Part shown: positions 24,950 through 33,826 of the stretch, piece by piece
How positions within the stretch are numbered: position 1 is the first letter of the stretch
Layout: each line of letters opens with the position of its first letter
Origin: Anaerolineae bacterium
GTDB lineage: Bacteria > Chloroflexota > Anaerolineae > Promineifilales > Promineifilaceae
Assembly (NCBI GenBank): GCA_030425205.1
Contig: JAUIAP010000014.1
Location: forward strand, 86,022-150,021
Direction of reading: 5' to 3'
Length of the DNA: 64,000 nucleotides
Made by a program: the position numbers and the translations under genes
Notes under the pieces: model-generated
Databases searched by the model: none
What the model saw: only the letters and a program-made list of their open reading frames with translations
What the model was told of the DNA's origin: nothing

Positions 24950-27900
24950 ATGAGCCAGCCAACGCTTTTCTCGCAGACACAAAACAGCGACTTTCACCAC
25001 CGCAATCACTTCCTCTTTTCAGATTACTATCTGAACGAACTGCTGTTCAGCAGCGCGACGTGGAAGGGGCAGACGGCGGCGGCGTTGGCATTTTTTGAGG
25101 AGTTGAAGGGGTTGTATTCGGCCGAAAAAGCCAACCTCCCCACCTACAACGAAAATCAGCTTGAAACCCACTGGATTCAACCCATTCTCGACAAAATGGG
25201 TTGGGGTGGCGCGTATGAAACACAGGCCAGCATCCCCAATCTGACCAACAAGGGCATTCGCAAACCCGACTACGTTTTCTTTCCAAACGAGACGGCGCGA
25301 AAAGCGGCGGCGCAAAGTCAGAACACGACGACTTATGCGAACAAGGCGGTCGCCGTTGGTGAGATGAAACGGTGGGGCGTTGCGCTCAACAAAAAGCAGG
25401 GGGGCAGACCGACGTTTGAAAACAACAACCCCAGTTACCAAATCGACTACTACCTCCGCGCCACCGACGTGCGCTGGGGGATTCTGACCGACGGGCGTTA
25501 TTGGCGACTCGTCAACAAGGAGAGTAGCTACAAGCTCGATGTTTACTTTGAGATCGACCTGCAAGCCGTCTTGGAAGATGACAGCAAAAACGGGCTGCTC
25601 TACTTCTGGCTCTTCTTTCGGCACGGCGCGTTTGTGCCAGATGCGCAGGGCAATATCTTTGTCGATGACGCGCTGACGGCGAGCCTCAACTATGCGCGCG
25701 AGGTCGAAAATGATTTGCGCGACAATGCGTATAAGGCGTTGGAGCAGTTGATTCAGGGCTTTTTTGCATTCGGCCGAAATGGGTTATCGGCCGAAAATCC
25801 CGCCGACCTCGAAACCGTCTACACCAACGCTCTTTATCTCCTCTACCGCCTCCTCTTCCTACTCTATGGCGAAAGTCGCGGTCTGCTACCGCTCAACAAT
25901 CCACGCTATAATGCAGTCAGCTTGACCACCCTCATCAATGACGTCAGCGATAAACTGAATAACGATGGCTATCAATTTTCTCCCTATTCATTCCAATACT
26001 GGGCGCGACAGCAACATTCGACTCACATCATCAACGGCACAGACCCCGCCGCCAACGACTACTACGGCGTGCCGCGCTACAACGGCGGTCTGTTTAGCCC
26101 CACCGCGCACCCGTTTCTGGAAAAATACAAAATGGGGGATGCGTATTTGCTGCGTGCAATCGACTATTTGGCGCGGCGCGACCGTCACAAACAGGGGCAG
26201 CACGCCATCAAGGAGCGCGTCGATTATCGCACGCTCGATGTGCGCCAGTTGGGGTCGATTTATGAGGGGCTGCTCGAATATCGCCCCGCACGCGCCACGC
26301 AGCCGATGGTCACGATTCGGCGCAAGGGGAGTGAGGTCTGGATTCCCGCCAGTGAAAAGGGGAAGAAACCGCCGCTCGAAACCCGCGACGTGGGCGATCT
26401 CTATTTGGCGACCGACAAGGGGGAGCGCAAGGCGACGGGCAGCTACTACACGCCCGACTACATCGTGCGCTACATCGTTGGACAGACGTTGCAGCCGTTG
26501 CTTGATGAGATTCAGACGGACGTTCAGACGTTGCCAGAGGCAGAGCGCGGCGCGGCATTTGTGACGCGGGTGCTTGCGCTGAACGTGCTTGATCCCGCGA
26601 TGGGCAGCGGTCATTTTTTGGTGGCGGCGGCCGAATATCTGGCGTTGGCGTTGACCAATGATGATTACACCAAGCCGCCGACGGGTTCACTGAGCGTGGC
26701 GCAGGGCGAGATCAGCGAACTCGAACGACAGGCGCAGGAGAAAAATTATTGGATGCGGCGCGTCACGGAGGCGTGCATTTACGGGGTCGATAAAAACGGG
26801 ATGGCGGTTGAGTTGGCGAAGTTGAGCCTGTGGTTGAAGACGGTCAGTGCCGATAAACCGCTCTCCTTTCTCGACCACCATCTGCGACACGGCGATTCAC
26901 TCGTCGGCGCACGACTTAGCGATTTGGCGGCGTTGCCGCAGGGGTCCGGTCGTCAGGCGGTCAGACCGTCAGAGGGGCAGCAGATGTTGATCGATGAAAG
27001 TCAGTTGACGACCGACCTCAATCTCGCCGTCGGCGGCATGATGGCGATTGAACGCGCCACCAGCGACTCGCTCGACGACATCCATCTCAAGGAAAAGCTG
27101 TTTGACGACATGCGCGACCACGTTGCCAAGTGGCGCACGCTGGCAAACATCTGGGTCAGTAGCTACTTTGGCAACGCCATGTCCCCGCAGGAGTATGGCG
27201 ACGTGGCACGCCAGCTACAGGGCAAACAGACGACCGCCACCCCCGCCCAGCTACAGCCGTTCATCGACCACCCCGCCGTCCAACAAAACGACTACTTCCA
27301 CTGGGAACTCGAATTCCCCGAAGTCTTCTTTGACGAATATGGTCGCGCCCTCAAAGATAATTCTGGGTTTGATGCGATTATTGGCAATCCACCTTATGTG
27401 CGACAGGAATTGTTGCAAGAGATCAGAGATTTTCTACAACAACGATTTGAATGTTTTCATGGCTCGGCAGATCTCTACACCTATTTCCTAGAAACGGGCA
27501 TCTACCTCCTCAAAAAACAGCATCTGTTAAGTGTCATCACTTCACACAAGTTTATGCGGGCTGACTACGGTGAACGCTTGAGAAATTTCATCCTTGCCCA
27601 TACTCAAATACATGAAATCGTTCACTTTGGCGATCTGCCCGTCTTTGCAGATGCCTCTGCTTATCCTGCCATCATCTCACTTGAAAAAGACGCAACACCG
27701 AAACCAATGGCAAAAGCGTTGGTCACAAAAGTTCAAAATCTCGACTTTGAGGATTTGCAACAGCTTGTCGCTGAGCGCGGTTACTACCTATCGCGCTATG
27801 GCTTGCAGAGTAGCGGATGGACATTGCAAAACGGCAGCATAACCTATCTACAAGACAAGATCGCTGGCATGACCATCTCGTTAGCATCATATTTGGATGA

Positions 27901-29029
27901 CAAAATTCAGTATGGTATTAAAACAGGATTTAACGCCGCATTTTTCATCGACGCTGAGACACGTCGCCAACTGATTCAAGCTGATCCAAACAGCGAGAGC
28001 CTTATTAAACCACTCATTGTGGGCGAAGACGTGCGACGTTATCATCTTAACTTTCAAGAACGCTACCTGATCTTTACACGACGGGGCATTGATATAAAAC
28101 AGTTTCCAGCCGTTCTAAACTATCTTGCACAATTCCAAGATCAGTTAGAACCAAAACCTGAAAACTGGAAAGGCATGTGGGAGGGTCGCAAAAAGGGCAA
28201 CTATCTCTGGTATGAGCTACAAGATGCTGTCGATTATTACGAAGCGTTTGAACAGCCCAAAATTGTTTATCCTGTTATTTCCAAAGCACCACGCTTTACA
28301 ATTGATGACGAGGGTTTATATCCAAACGACAAGTGCTTTATTATTCCTCAGGCGGATTTTTACCTGCTGGCGATTCTCAACTCGTCATTAAGCTCGTTTC
28401 TTGTACAGCTCTTGCTATCAGGTCTGCGGGGTGATTATTTAGAGTTTCGAGCTACCCATTTGAAACACCTACCAATCATCCCGCGAGCGAATGAATCTTC
28501 TAATGGGGAGATGGATGAGGAGCTACTAAAGCAACCCTCATCATCAATCATAGCTCAGATGCAAAAAGCGTCTCGTGAACAGATTCAGCAGACTTTAGCC
28601 TCACTCGCACGACAAATGATATTGTTAGGTAAAAAAAGACGGAGAATCACACAGCGATTTGTACTTGACCTAGAAGGTGTGACAGACGAGACTACATTAG
28701 AAAAGTTGTTTCAAAAAGGGAAGTGGGAGGAGTCGCTTCACAAAAAAGTGACTGCATCTCGACCCTTTGTACGGGAAGATAGTCGCAGCACGGTTATGCT
28801 AGATGAGGCGTTGGGGTGGAATGAGGCGGCGTTTAAGGGGTTTGTCAAGCTGCTGGCGGGGAAGGTCAAGGGGCTGTCTGACCTGCTCGACGTGTACCGC
28901 GCCTACCACGCCGACTATCTCGCCCTGACCCAAAAGATCACCGCCACCGACGCGCTGATCGACCAAATCGTCTACCAACTGTACGGCCTCACCGACGATG
29001 AAATCGCCCTCGTCGAAGCGACGCACTAA
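24950..29029 (+). CDS. Type IIG restriction enzyme / adenine methyltransferase (Eco57I/PglX-like)
   Basis: This encodes a 1359-residue protein. Residues about 104-141 carry a PD-(D/E)xK-like nuclease signature (KPDYVFF, then AVGEMKRW). Methyltransferase motif I is LDPAMGSGHFLVAA near 547 and motif IV is GNPPYVRQE near 813, so an N6-adenine methyltransferase with target-recognition sequence behind it. Between about 27.36 and 28.80 kb the DNA becomes clearly AT-richer with different codon choice, then reverts, which marks an exchanged specificity segment. Almost 4 kb from 25.79 kb lack the window's octamer. In Pgl/BREX systems the methyltransferase PglX lacks a nuclease domain; here cutting and methylation may be in one chain. 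Self/non-self marking of phage DNA is the expected role. Confidence 0.85.
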   Translation: MSQPTLFSQTQNSDFHHRNHFLFSDYYLNELLFSSATWKGQTAAALAFFEELKGLYSAEKANLPTYNENQLETHWIQPILDKMGWGGAYETQASIPNLTNKGIRKPDYVFFPNETARKAAAQSQNTTTYANKAVAVGEMKRWGVALNKKQGGRPTFENNNPSYQIDYYLRATDVRWGILTDGRYWRLVNKESSYKLDVYFEIDLQAVLEDDSKNGLLYFWLFFRHGAFVPDAQGNIFVDDALTASLNYAREVENDLRDNAYKALEQLIQGFFAFGRNGLSAENPADLETVYTNALYLLYRLLFLLYGESRGLLPLNNPRYNAVSLTTLINDVSDKLNNDGYQFSPYSFQYWARQQHSTHIINGTDPAANDYYGVPRYNGGLFSPTAHPFLEKYKMGDAYLLRAIDYLARRDRHKQGQHAIKERVDYRTLDVRQLGSIYEGLLEYRPARATQPMVTIRRKGSEVWIPASEKGKKPPLETRDVGDLYLATDKGERKATGSYYTPDYIVRYIVGQTLQPLLDEIQTDVQTLPEAERGAAFVTRVLALNVLDPAMGSGHFLVAAAEYLALALTNDDYTKPPTGSLSVAQGEISELERQAQEKNYWMRRVTEACIYGVDKNGMAVELAKLSLWLKTVSADKPLSFLDHHLRHGDSLVGARLSDLAALPQGSGRQAVRPSEGQQMLIDESQLTTDLNLAVGGMMAIERATSDSLDDIHLKEKLFDDMRDHVAKWRTLANIWVSSYFGNAMSPQEYGDVARQLQGKQTTATPAQLQPFIDHPAVQQNDYFHWELEFPEVFFDEYGRALKDNSGFDAIIGNPPYVRQELLQEIRDFLQQRFECFHGSADLYTYFLETGIYLLKKQHLLSVITSHKFMRADYGERLRNFILAHTQIHEIVHFGDLPVFADASAYPAIISLEKDATPKPMAKALVTKVQNLDFEDLQQLVAERGYYLSRYGLQSSGWTLQNGSITYLQDKIAGMTISLASYLDDKIQYGIKTGFNAAFFIDAETRRQLIQADPNSESLIKPLIVGEDVRRYHLNFQERYLIFTRRGIDIKQFPAVLNYLAQFQDQLEPKPENWKGMWEGRKKGNYLWYELQDAVDYYEAFEQPKIVYPVISKAPRFTIDDEGLYPNDKCFIIPQADFYLLAILNSSLSSFLVQLLLSGLRGDYLEFRATHLKHLPIIPRANESSNGEMDEELLKQPSSSIIAQMQKASREQIQQTLASLARQMILLGKKRRRITQRFVLDLEGVTDETTLEKLFQKGKWEESLHKKVTASRPFVREDSRSTVMLDEALGWNEAAFKGFVKLLAGKVKGLSDLLDVYRAYHADYLALTQKITATDALIDQIVYQLYGLTDDEIALVEATH

Positions 29030-29126
29030 CAAACGCATGGCACGCAAACCACTGGGCGAGGCAACGCGGGGATAGGCTGCGCTTTTTGGTGAGGCGTGCC
29101 GGCGTCGCCCCGCCCCTACATACATT

Positions 29127-31271
29127 GTGAACGATCACCCTTTCTACCGCCTCGCCCCCTTCATCCAACGCTACATCTACCGCCACAACTGGACAGAACT
29201 GCGCGACATTCAGATGGAGGCGTGTCGCGTGCTGTTTGAACAAGACAACCATCTCGTCTTGGCGGCGGGAACGGCATCGGGCAAGACGGAAGCGGCCTTT
29301 TTACCGATCTTAACCTTGCTACACGAAACCCCGCCCAACTCCATCGGCGTTCTCTACATTGGCCCCACAAAAGCCCTGATCAACGATCAATTTTATCGAC
29401 TGGAAGCGTTGCTGGAGGAGGCGCGTATACCCGTTTGGGCATGGCATGGGGATGTGTCCGCCGCACACAAGCGCAAACTACTCGACTATCCGAGCGGCGT
29501 GCTGCAAATCACGCCAGAGTCGTTGGAAAGCTTGCTGCAAAATCGTCGGTCGCATTTGCCGCAACTGTTTGGCGAATTACGCTTTGTCGTGATTGACGAA
29601 ATCCACATCTTTATGGGGTCAGATCGCGGGCGGCAGGTGTTGTGCCAGCTAGAGCGGCTTGAGCAATTTATGGCCGCCCCACCCCGTCGCGTTGGTCTTT
29701 CAGCGACGTTGGGGGATTACCAATCGGCCGAAAAATGGCTCCGCGGCAACTCCCCCCAATCGGCCGAAACGGTCACGGGCAGCGGCGGCGGTCGCGTGCG
29801 CTTGGCGATGGAACATTTCTACCGTCGTCCCGATATCGAACACGACCTCTACGAGCAGTATCTCTTTGAACGCACCCGCGAGCGCAAAAAAACGCTGATC
29901 TTTGGCAACAGTCGCAACGCGGCCGAAGAGGTGATCGGCTCACTGCGCCAGATGGCACGGCGCAGACAACTGCCCGACATCTATCATGTGCATCATGGCA
30001 GCATCTCTGTGGGGTTACGGGAATCGGCCGAAAACGCCATGAAAACCCCCGACCAGCCCGCCGTCATCGCCGCCACGACCACGCTCGAATTGGGTATCGA
30101 CATTGGGCAGTTGGAGCGCGTCTTGCAGTTGGAAACCCCTTTTTCCGTGTCGAGCTTTTTGCAACGGCTGGGGCGTTCTGGCCGGCGCGGTGAACCAGCC
30201 GAGATGTGGTTTGTGCATGGCGAAGAGATTGCGGCAGGCGGCGCGGAGATGCCAGAGCAGTTGCCATGGTCGCTGCTGCAAGCGATTGCGATCATTCAAC
30301 TCTACGTCGAAGATCGCTGGATCGAACCGATTGACCCCGTTCAATATCCGTTCAGCCTGCTCTACCATCAAACGATGAGCATTTTGGGGACGGGCGAACA
30401 CACGCCCGCCCAACTCGCCCGCCGTGTTCTGACGCTCTCCCCCTTCCGCGCCATCACACAGGACCATTTCCGCACGCTGCTGCGCCACCTGATCGCCATC
30501 GACCACATCGAACGGCTCGACAATGGCGGCTTAATCGTCGGCATTGCAGGGGAAAAGATCGTGCGCAACTTTCGATTTTTTGCCGTCTTTCAGGCAGATG
30601 AGGCGTTTGTTGTGCGCGATGAGCGGGGGGAAATCGGCCGAATTCTCTCCCCACCCCTCATCGGCGAACGTTTTTCGCTGGCGGGTCGGGCGTGGGAAGT
30701 GACCGACTTTAATGAGCAGCAGCGGGTCGTCTTTGTCAAACCTGTGCAGGGGCGTGCCAAGCCCGCCTGGTTGGGTCGATCTGGCGACATTCACACACGC
30801 ATTCTGCAACGCATACGCCAAGTCTTGACCGAAACAACCGTCTATCCCTATCTGCAAGCGAGCGCGCGCATCCGCTTGGGGGTGGCGCGCGATTTGGCGG
30901 AACAGGTCAATCTCGATCACATGCAGCTCATCCCGCTTGGCGGCGATCTATTTTGCTATTTTAGCTGGCTCGGCACGCGCCCGTTTGAAACACTGCTGCG
31001 TTGTCTCGCCTACATCTGCGACGAGGACGACTTGCCCATCACACTGCGCGACGTGCGCTTGCCCTACTACGCCGTCTTGCGCTGCCCCACCGGAGCGCGC
31101 ACAATTGAACATGCGCTGGCCCAATGTTTTGCGCGCCAGTGGGAACCCCATCTGCTGATTGGGGATGAGTTGCAACGCGAGAAGTATGATCGGTTTGTGC
31201 CAACGGAGCTGTTGCAGATTGGAAGTTCGGCCGATCGCGTTGACACAACCTTTCAAATGTGGCAAGACTGA
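29127..31271 (+). CDS. Lhr-like DEAD/DEAH-box helicase (BrxHI-type)
   Basis: This encodes a 714-residue superfamily 2 helicase: Q-like RDIQMEA, motif I AAGTASGKTEAAF (about 46-58), motif Ia GPTKALINDQ, motif II IDEIH near 155, motif III LSATLG, motif V ATTTLELGIDIG and motif VI QRLGRSGRRG. The ELGIDIG and winged-helix-like C-terminus fit Lhr-type helicases, as in BrxHI. The GTG at 29127 has no good ribosome site. The 97-base spacer before it contains a CCCCGCCCCTAC repeat end. It completes the TerB-BrxD-methyltransferase-helicase set; translocation on invading DNA is the expected job. Confidence 0.85.
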   Translation: MNDHPFYRLAPFIQRYIYRHNWTELRDIQMEACRVLFEQDNHLVLAAGTASGKTEAAFLPILTLLHETPPNSIGVLYIGPTKALINDQFYRLEALLEEARIPVWAWHGDVSAAHKRKLLDYPSGVLQITPESLESLLQNRRSHLPQLFGELRFVVIDEIHIFMGSDRGRQVLCQLERLEQFMAAPPRRVGLSATLGDYQSAEKWLRGNSPQSAETVTGSGGGRVRLAMEHFYRRPDIEHDLYEQYLFERTRERKKTLIFGNSRNAAEEVIGSLRQMARRRQLPDIYHVHHGSISVGLRESAENAMKTPDQPAVIAATTTLELGIDIGQLERVLQLETPFSVSSFLQRLGRSGRRGEPAEMWFVHGEEIAAGGAEMPEQLPWSLLQAIAIIQLYVEDRWIEPIDPVQYPFSLLYHQTMSILGTGEHTPAQLARRVLTLSPFRAITQDHFRTLLRHLIAIDHIERLDNGGLIVGIAGEKIVRNFRFFAVFQADEAFVVRDERGEIGRILSPPLIGERFSLAGRAWEVTDFNEQQRVVFVKPVQGRAKPAWLGRSGDIHTRILQRIRQVLTETTVYPYLQASARIRLGVARDLAEQVNLDHMQLIPLGGDLFCYFSWLGTRPFETLLRCLAYICDEDDLPITLRDVRLPYYAVLRCPTGARTIEHALAQCFARQWEPHLLIGDELQREKYDRFVPTELLQIGSSADRVDTTFQMWQD

Positions 31272-31348
31272 GCAATCGAACGCCAGATGACACAATCCTG
31301 ACTCATAATTCTTGCGCGCAAACGCCGCGTTCGCGCCCGACAAACAAC

Positions 31349-33166
31349 ATGACGCAACCGTTAGAGGAACAGTTAGCCAAAAAAGAGCGCGAAGTCGCCG
31401 CCGTGATTGCAATCAACCAAATTATCAGCGAGGATAAGCCGCTGCCGACGATGCTGGATCACGTTTCGGCCGAATTTGCCCTGCTGCTCAACGCGCCCTT
31501 CTGTGCCATTCTGATTCGCAACCGACCCAGTGACGCGCTGCATATCATGGGAAGTTTTGGCTTATCGGCCGAATATGTCACCACCATCAACCGCCAATCC
31601 GACCAGTATGGCTGGATGGCCGGATTACCCAGCACGCAGGCGTTGCGCTCGACCAAGCCAATCGTCTGGGAAGATGCCCGCAGCGCACCCGAGTTTGCCA
31701 ACTTTAAGGCGGCAGTTGAGCGGCAGGGATACGTCACAATGATCGCCGTGCCGCTGATTGCGGGTGAACGACAGATCGGCACGATCAACTGCTACTACAC
31801 CAGTCGCTATACCTTCAATGAGGCCGAACTATCGCTGCTTAAAACGCTCGCAACCCACACGGCCACCGTCATTCGCAACAAACAACTGCTCGACGCGCTC
31901 AACCATTCCGTGTCCGAGCTGAGTAATCTCAATCGCCAGCTTGAAGCACAGCGCGAACTGCTTTTTCAGTCGGAAGCGATCCACAAACAGTTGACACAGC
32001 TTGTGCTGGAGGAAAAAGGGCTGGCGGCTGTGGTGACGACGACGGGCGAGCTGCTCGGCCGACCCGTTGCCCTCTATGATGCCCGCTTGCAACAGATCGC
32101 CAGCTCACCCGATCATCCAACGGTCGCGCCCACATTGGCATTGCTACCTAAAAAATCATCACGCGCCCCGATCCAGCTCACATTGCAGGGGCAACCCGCA
32201 CTGCTCATGCCGCTGGCTGCCCGTCGGCGCACGCTTGGCTATCTCGGTGTGATAACCACGTCACCCCTGCTCGCGGAAATCGACCAGCGCGCCCTCGAAC
32301 ATGCCGCCACCGTTTGCACGCTCGAACTGGTCAAGCAGCGCGTCACGCTCGACACGGAACGGCGTATGCGCGGTGACTTTGTCGATGACATGCTGCTCGG
32401 TCGCTTCACCGATGTGGCGGAACTCAAGCGTCGCGCCACCCATTTTGGCTACACGTTTAACGGCGTTTTTCGCGTCATTCTGATCGACATCGATCAATTT
32501 AGACAGTACATCGAGCAGCATGACTTGAATGAGGCGCGGGTCGAGGAGATCAAACATGCGCTTGCCAATATCACAGAACAGTGTTGCGCCGAATTGAAGA
32601 AGGCGACGTTTGTCGCGCCACAAGGAGATCGCGCCATCGTGTTTTGGCCGATGCGCCAGCCCCATTTGACCGAGCGGATCGAGGCGTTTGTCGCGCTGTT
32701 GGCGCAGCGCATGGGCGCATTGTGGGCAGGGCTGAGCTTGGCGGTGGGGGTCAGCACGCCCGTAACCGACCCGCTCGACGTGGCCGACGCACAGCGCGAA
32801 TGTCTCGACGCGCTGGCCATCCGCAAGCGTTTCGGCCGAAAAGCCCCTCTGATCCTCTTCGATCAGCTGGGTATCTATGCGCTGCTCCTACGCAACAACG
32901 CCGTCGAAGATTTGCAAGATTTCACAGAACGTCTGCTCGCCCCCATTCTCGCGCACGAGCGTGCCGACGAACTCCTGCACACGCTCGATGTTGCCCTACG
33001 CCATCAGCTCAGTCCACAAAAATCGGCCGATGCCCTCTTTGTCCACCCCAACACCGTGAAATATCGCCTCAAAAAACTGCGCGAACTGCTCGGCATTGAT
33101 CTCAGCGAGACGCAACAGCTACTTGAAGTTCAGTTGGCGTTGTTGATTCACGCATTGCTTGCCTGA
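31349..33166 (+). CDS. GAF-domain PucR/CdaR-family transcriptional regulator
   Basis: This encodes a 605-residue protein from ATG 31349. A short coiled helix (EEQLAKKEREVAAVIAINQI) leads into a GAF domain (about 20-185). A second sensor-like region and the CdaR GGDEF-like domain follow (FRVILIDIDQFRQYI). The C-terminal PucR helix-turn-helix is SADALFVHPNTVKYRLKKLRELLG. PucR/CdaR proteins activate purine, sugar-acid or amide catabolism when their ligand is present. It lies immediately upstream of the FAD monooxygenase / molybdenum hydroxylase operon on the same strand and probably controls it. An in-frame TTG at 31259 overlaps the helicase gene and is less likely. Confidence 0.85.
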   Translation: MTQPLEEQLAKKEREVAAVIAINQIISEDKPLPTMLDHVSAEFALLLNAPFCAILIRNRPSDALHIMGSFGLSAEYVTTINRQSDQYGWMAGLPSTQALRSTKPIVWEDARSAPEFANFKAAVERQGYVTMIAVPLIAGERQIGTINCYYTSRYTFNEAELSLLKTLATHTATVIRNKQLLDALNHSVSELSNLNRQLEAQRELLFQSEAIHKQLTQLVLEEKGLAAVVTTTGELLGRPVALYDARLQQIASSPDHPTVAPTLALLPKKSSRAPIQLTLQGQPALLMPLAARRRTLGYLGVITTSPLLAEIDQRALEHAATVCTLELVKQRVTLDTERRMRGDFVDDMLLGRFTDVAELKRRATHFGYTFNGVFRVILIDIDQFRQYIEQHDLNEARVEEIKHALANITEQCCAELKKATFVAPQGDRAIVFWPMRQPHLTERIEAFVALLAQRMGALWAGLSLAVGVSTPVTDPLDVADAQRECLDALAIRKRFGRKAPLILFDQLGIYALLLRNNAVEDLQDFTERLLAPILAHERADELLHTLDVALRHQLSPQKSADALFVHPNTVKYRLKKLRELLGIDLSETQQLLEVQLALLIHALLA

Positions 33167-33195
33167 TGAGGATTTTATTGTTTTTGCCAAAATCC

Positions 33196-33250
33196 TACGG
33201 CTAAAGCCGAAGGCTGATACACGAAACACGCTCAAGCGCGTTGTTGGCAG
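33196..33250. repeat. Dispersed repeat, short copy (partner at 42503)
   Basis: CCTACGGCTAAAGCCGAAGG, then CTGATACACGAAACACGCTC and AAGCGCGTTGTTGGCAGTGC closely match the left half of the element at 42503-42654. The CCTA...GGCTAAA start and GCGCGTTGT core are shared. Confidence 0.7.
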
Positions 33251-33391
33251 TGCGTTTATGAAGATTAAAATTAAAGGTGTCGTTCCCGCGAAGGCGGGAA
33301 TCCATTCTTCTGGCCTGGTCATTTCGGGATTTGGAAATTTGTTCGTGTCACGAAGTTTCCGCCACAACAACTTGAGTCTTAGACAGTAGAT

Positions 33392-33417
33392 GTTTCGGGA
33401 TTTGGAAATCCCGAAAC
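33392..33417. repeat. 26-bp REP-like hairpin
   Basis: GTTTCGGGATTT and AAATCCCGAAAC are perfect 12-bp arms around GG. Members of the same size occur at 9988-10013, 33640-33665, 52546-52571 and 52653-52678. Confidence 0.85.
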
Positions 33418-33524
33418 GCCCGTTAAGCACTTAGCTTTTCGCCGCGAAAGGTGCTTGATTCCTTTATTTTCGACTAAAAACGAGACCTTACCATCCTTGA
33501 ATTAGTACACCGTAAAGTAAGTCC

Positions 33525-33593
33525 CGTCATACCTGCGCAGGCAGGTATCCATTCTTTTTCTGGGACTGGATTCCTGCCGGCGCGCGAATGACA
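33525..33593. repeat. Inverted pair of CGTCATTCC-type repeats
   Basis: CGTCATACCTGCGCAGGCAG with ATCCATTC is followed, in opposite orientation, by CTGGATTCCTGCCGG ending in GAATGAC. These are variants of the common bacterial CGTCATTCCCGCG...CGGGAATCCA repeat; single copies are at 9955 and 33281. Confidence 0.75.
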
Positions 33594-33639
33594 GTGCCAT
33601 ACAATTTACCTTACGCTGTAATTAGTTCACAGATGACAG

Positions 33640-33665
33640 TATCGGGATTTCCAAATCCCGATACA
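33640..33665. repeat. 26-bp REP-like hairpin, GTATCGGG subtype
   Basis: GTATCGGGATTT and AAATCCCGATAC are perfect 12-bp arms around CC. Compared with the copy at 33392 the stem has a compensated T-A to A-T change, so pairing is conserved. Confidence 0.85.
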
Positions 33666-33826
33666 CGCTGCGGTAAACAATGGTGTTGGCGAAAACCTAA
33701 AAACACGAACGAAACCCCGAAACACACCCCGTCGTTTGTCAACACAACCAACTATGTGATAGATTTGTTGTCCGATCAGACAATGCAAAAGTCGTAACTC
33801 TCCATTATGATGATAGGAATTGTCAT

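Larger units (their letters stand above)
33167..33826. other. 660-base intergenic region packed with short repeats
   Basis: No credible gene. It holds in order: a copy of the CCTA-GGCTAAA...AAGCGCGTTGT repeat (33196-33250), a GGCGGGAATCCA unit (33281-33312), a half hairpin (33322-33340), a full 26-bp hairpin (33392-33417), paired GGCAGGTATCCA / GGATTCCTGCC units (33525-33593) and a second 26-bp hairpin (33640-33665). The promoter of the catabolic operon should lie in the last 150 bases, but I cannot place it with confidence. Confidence 0.75.
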
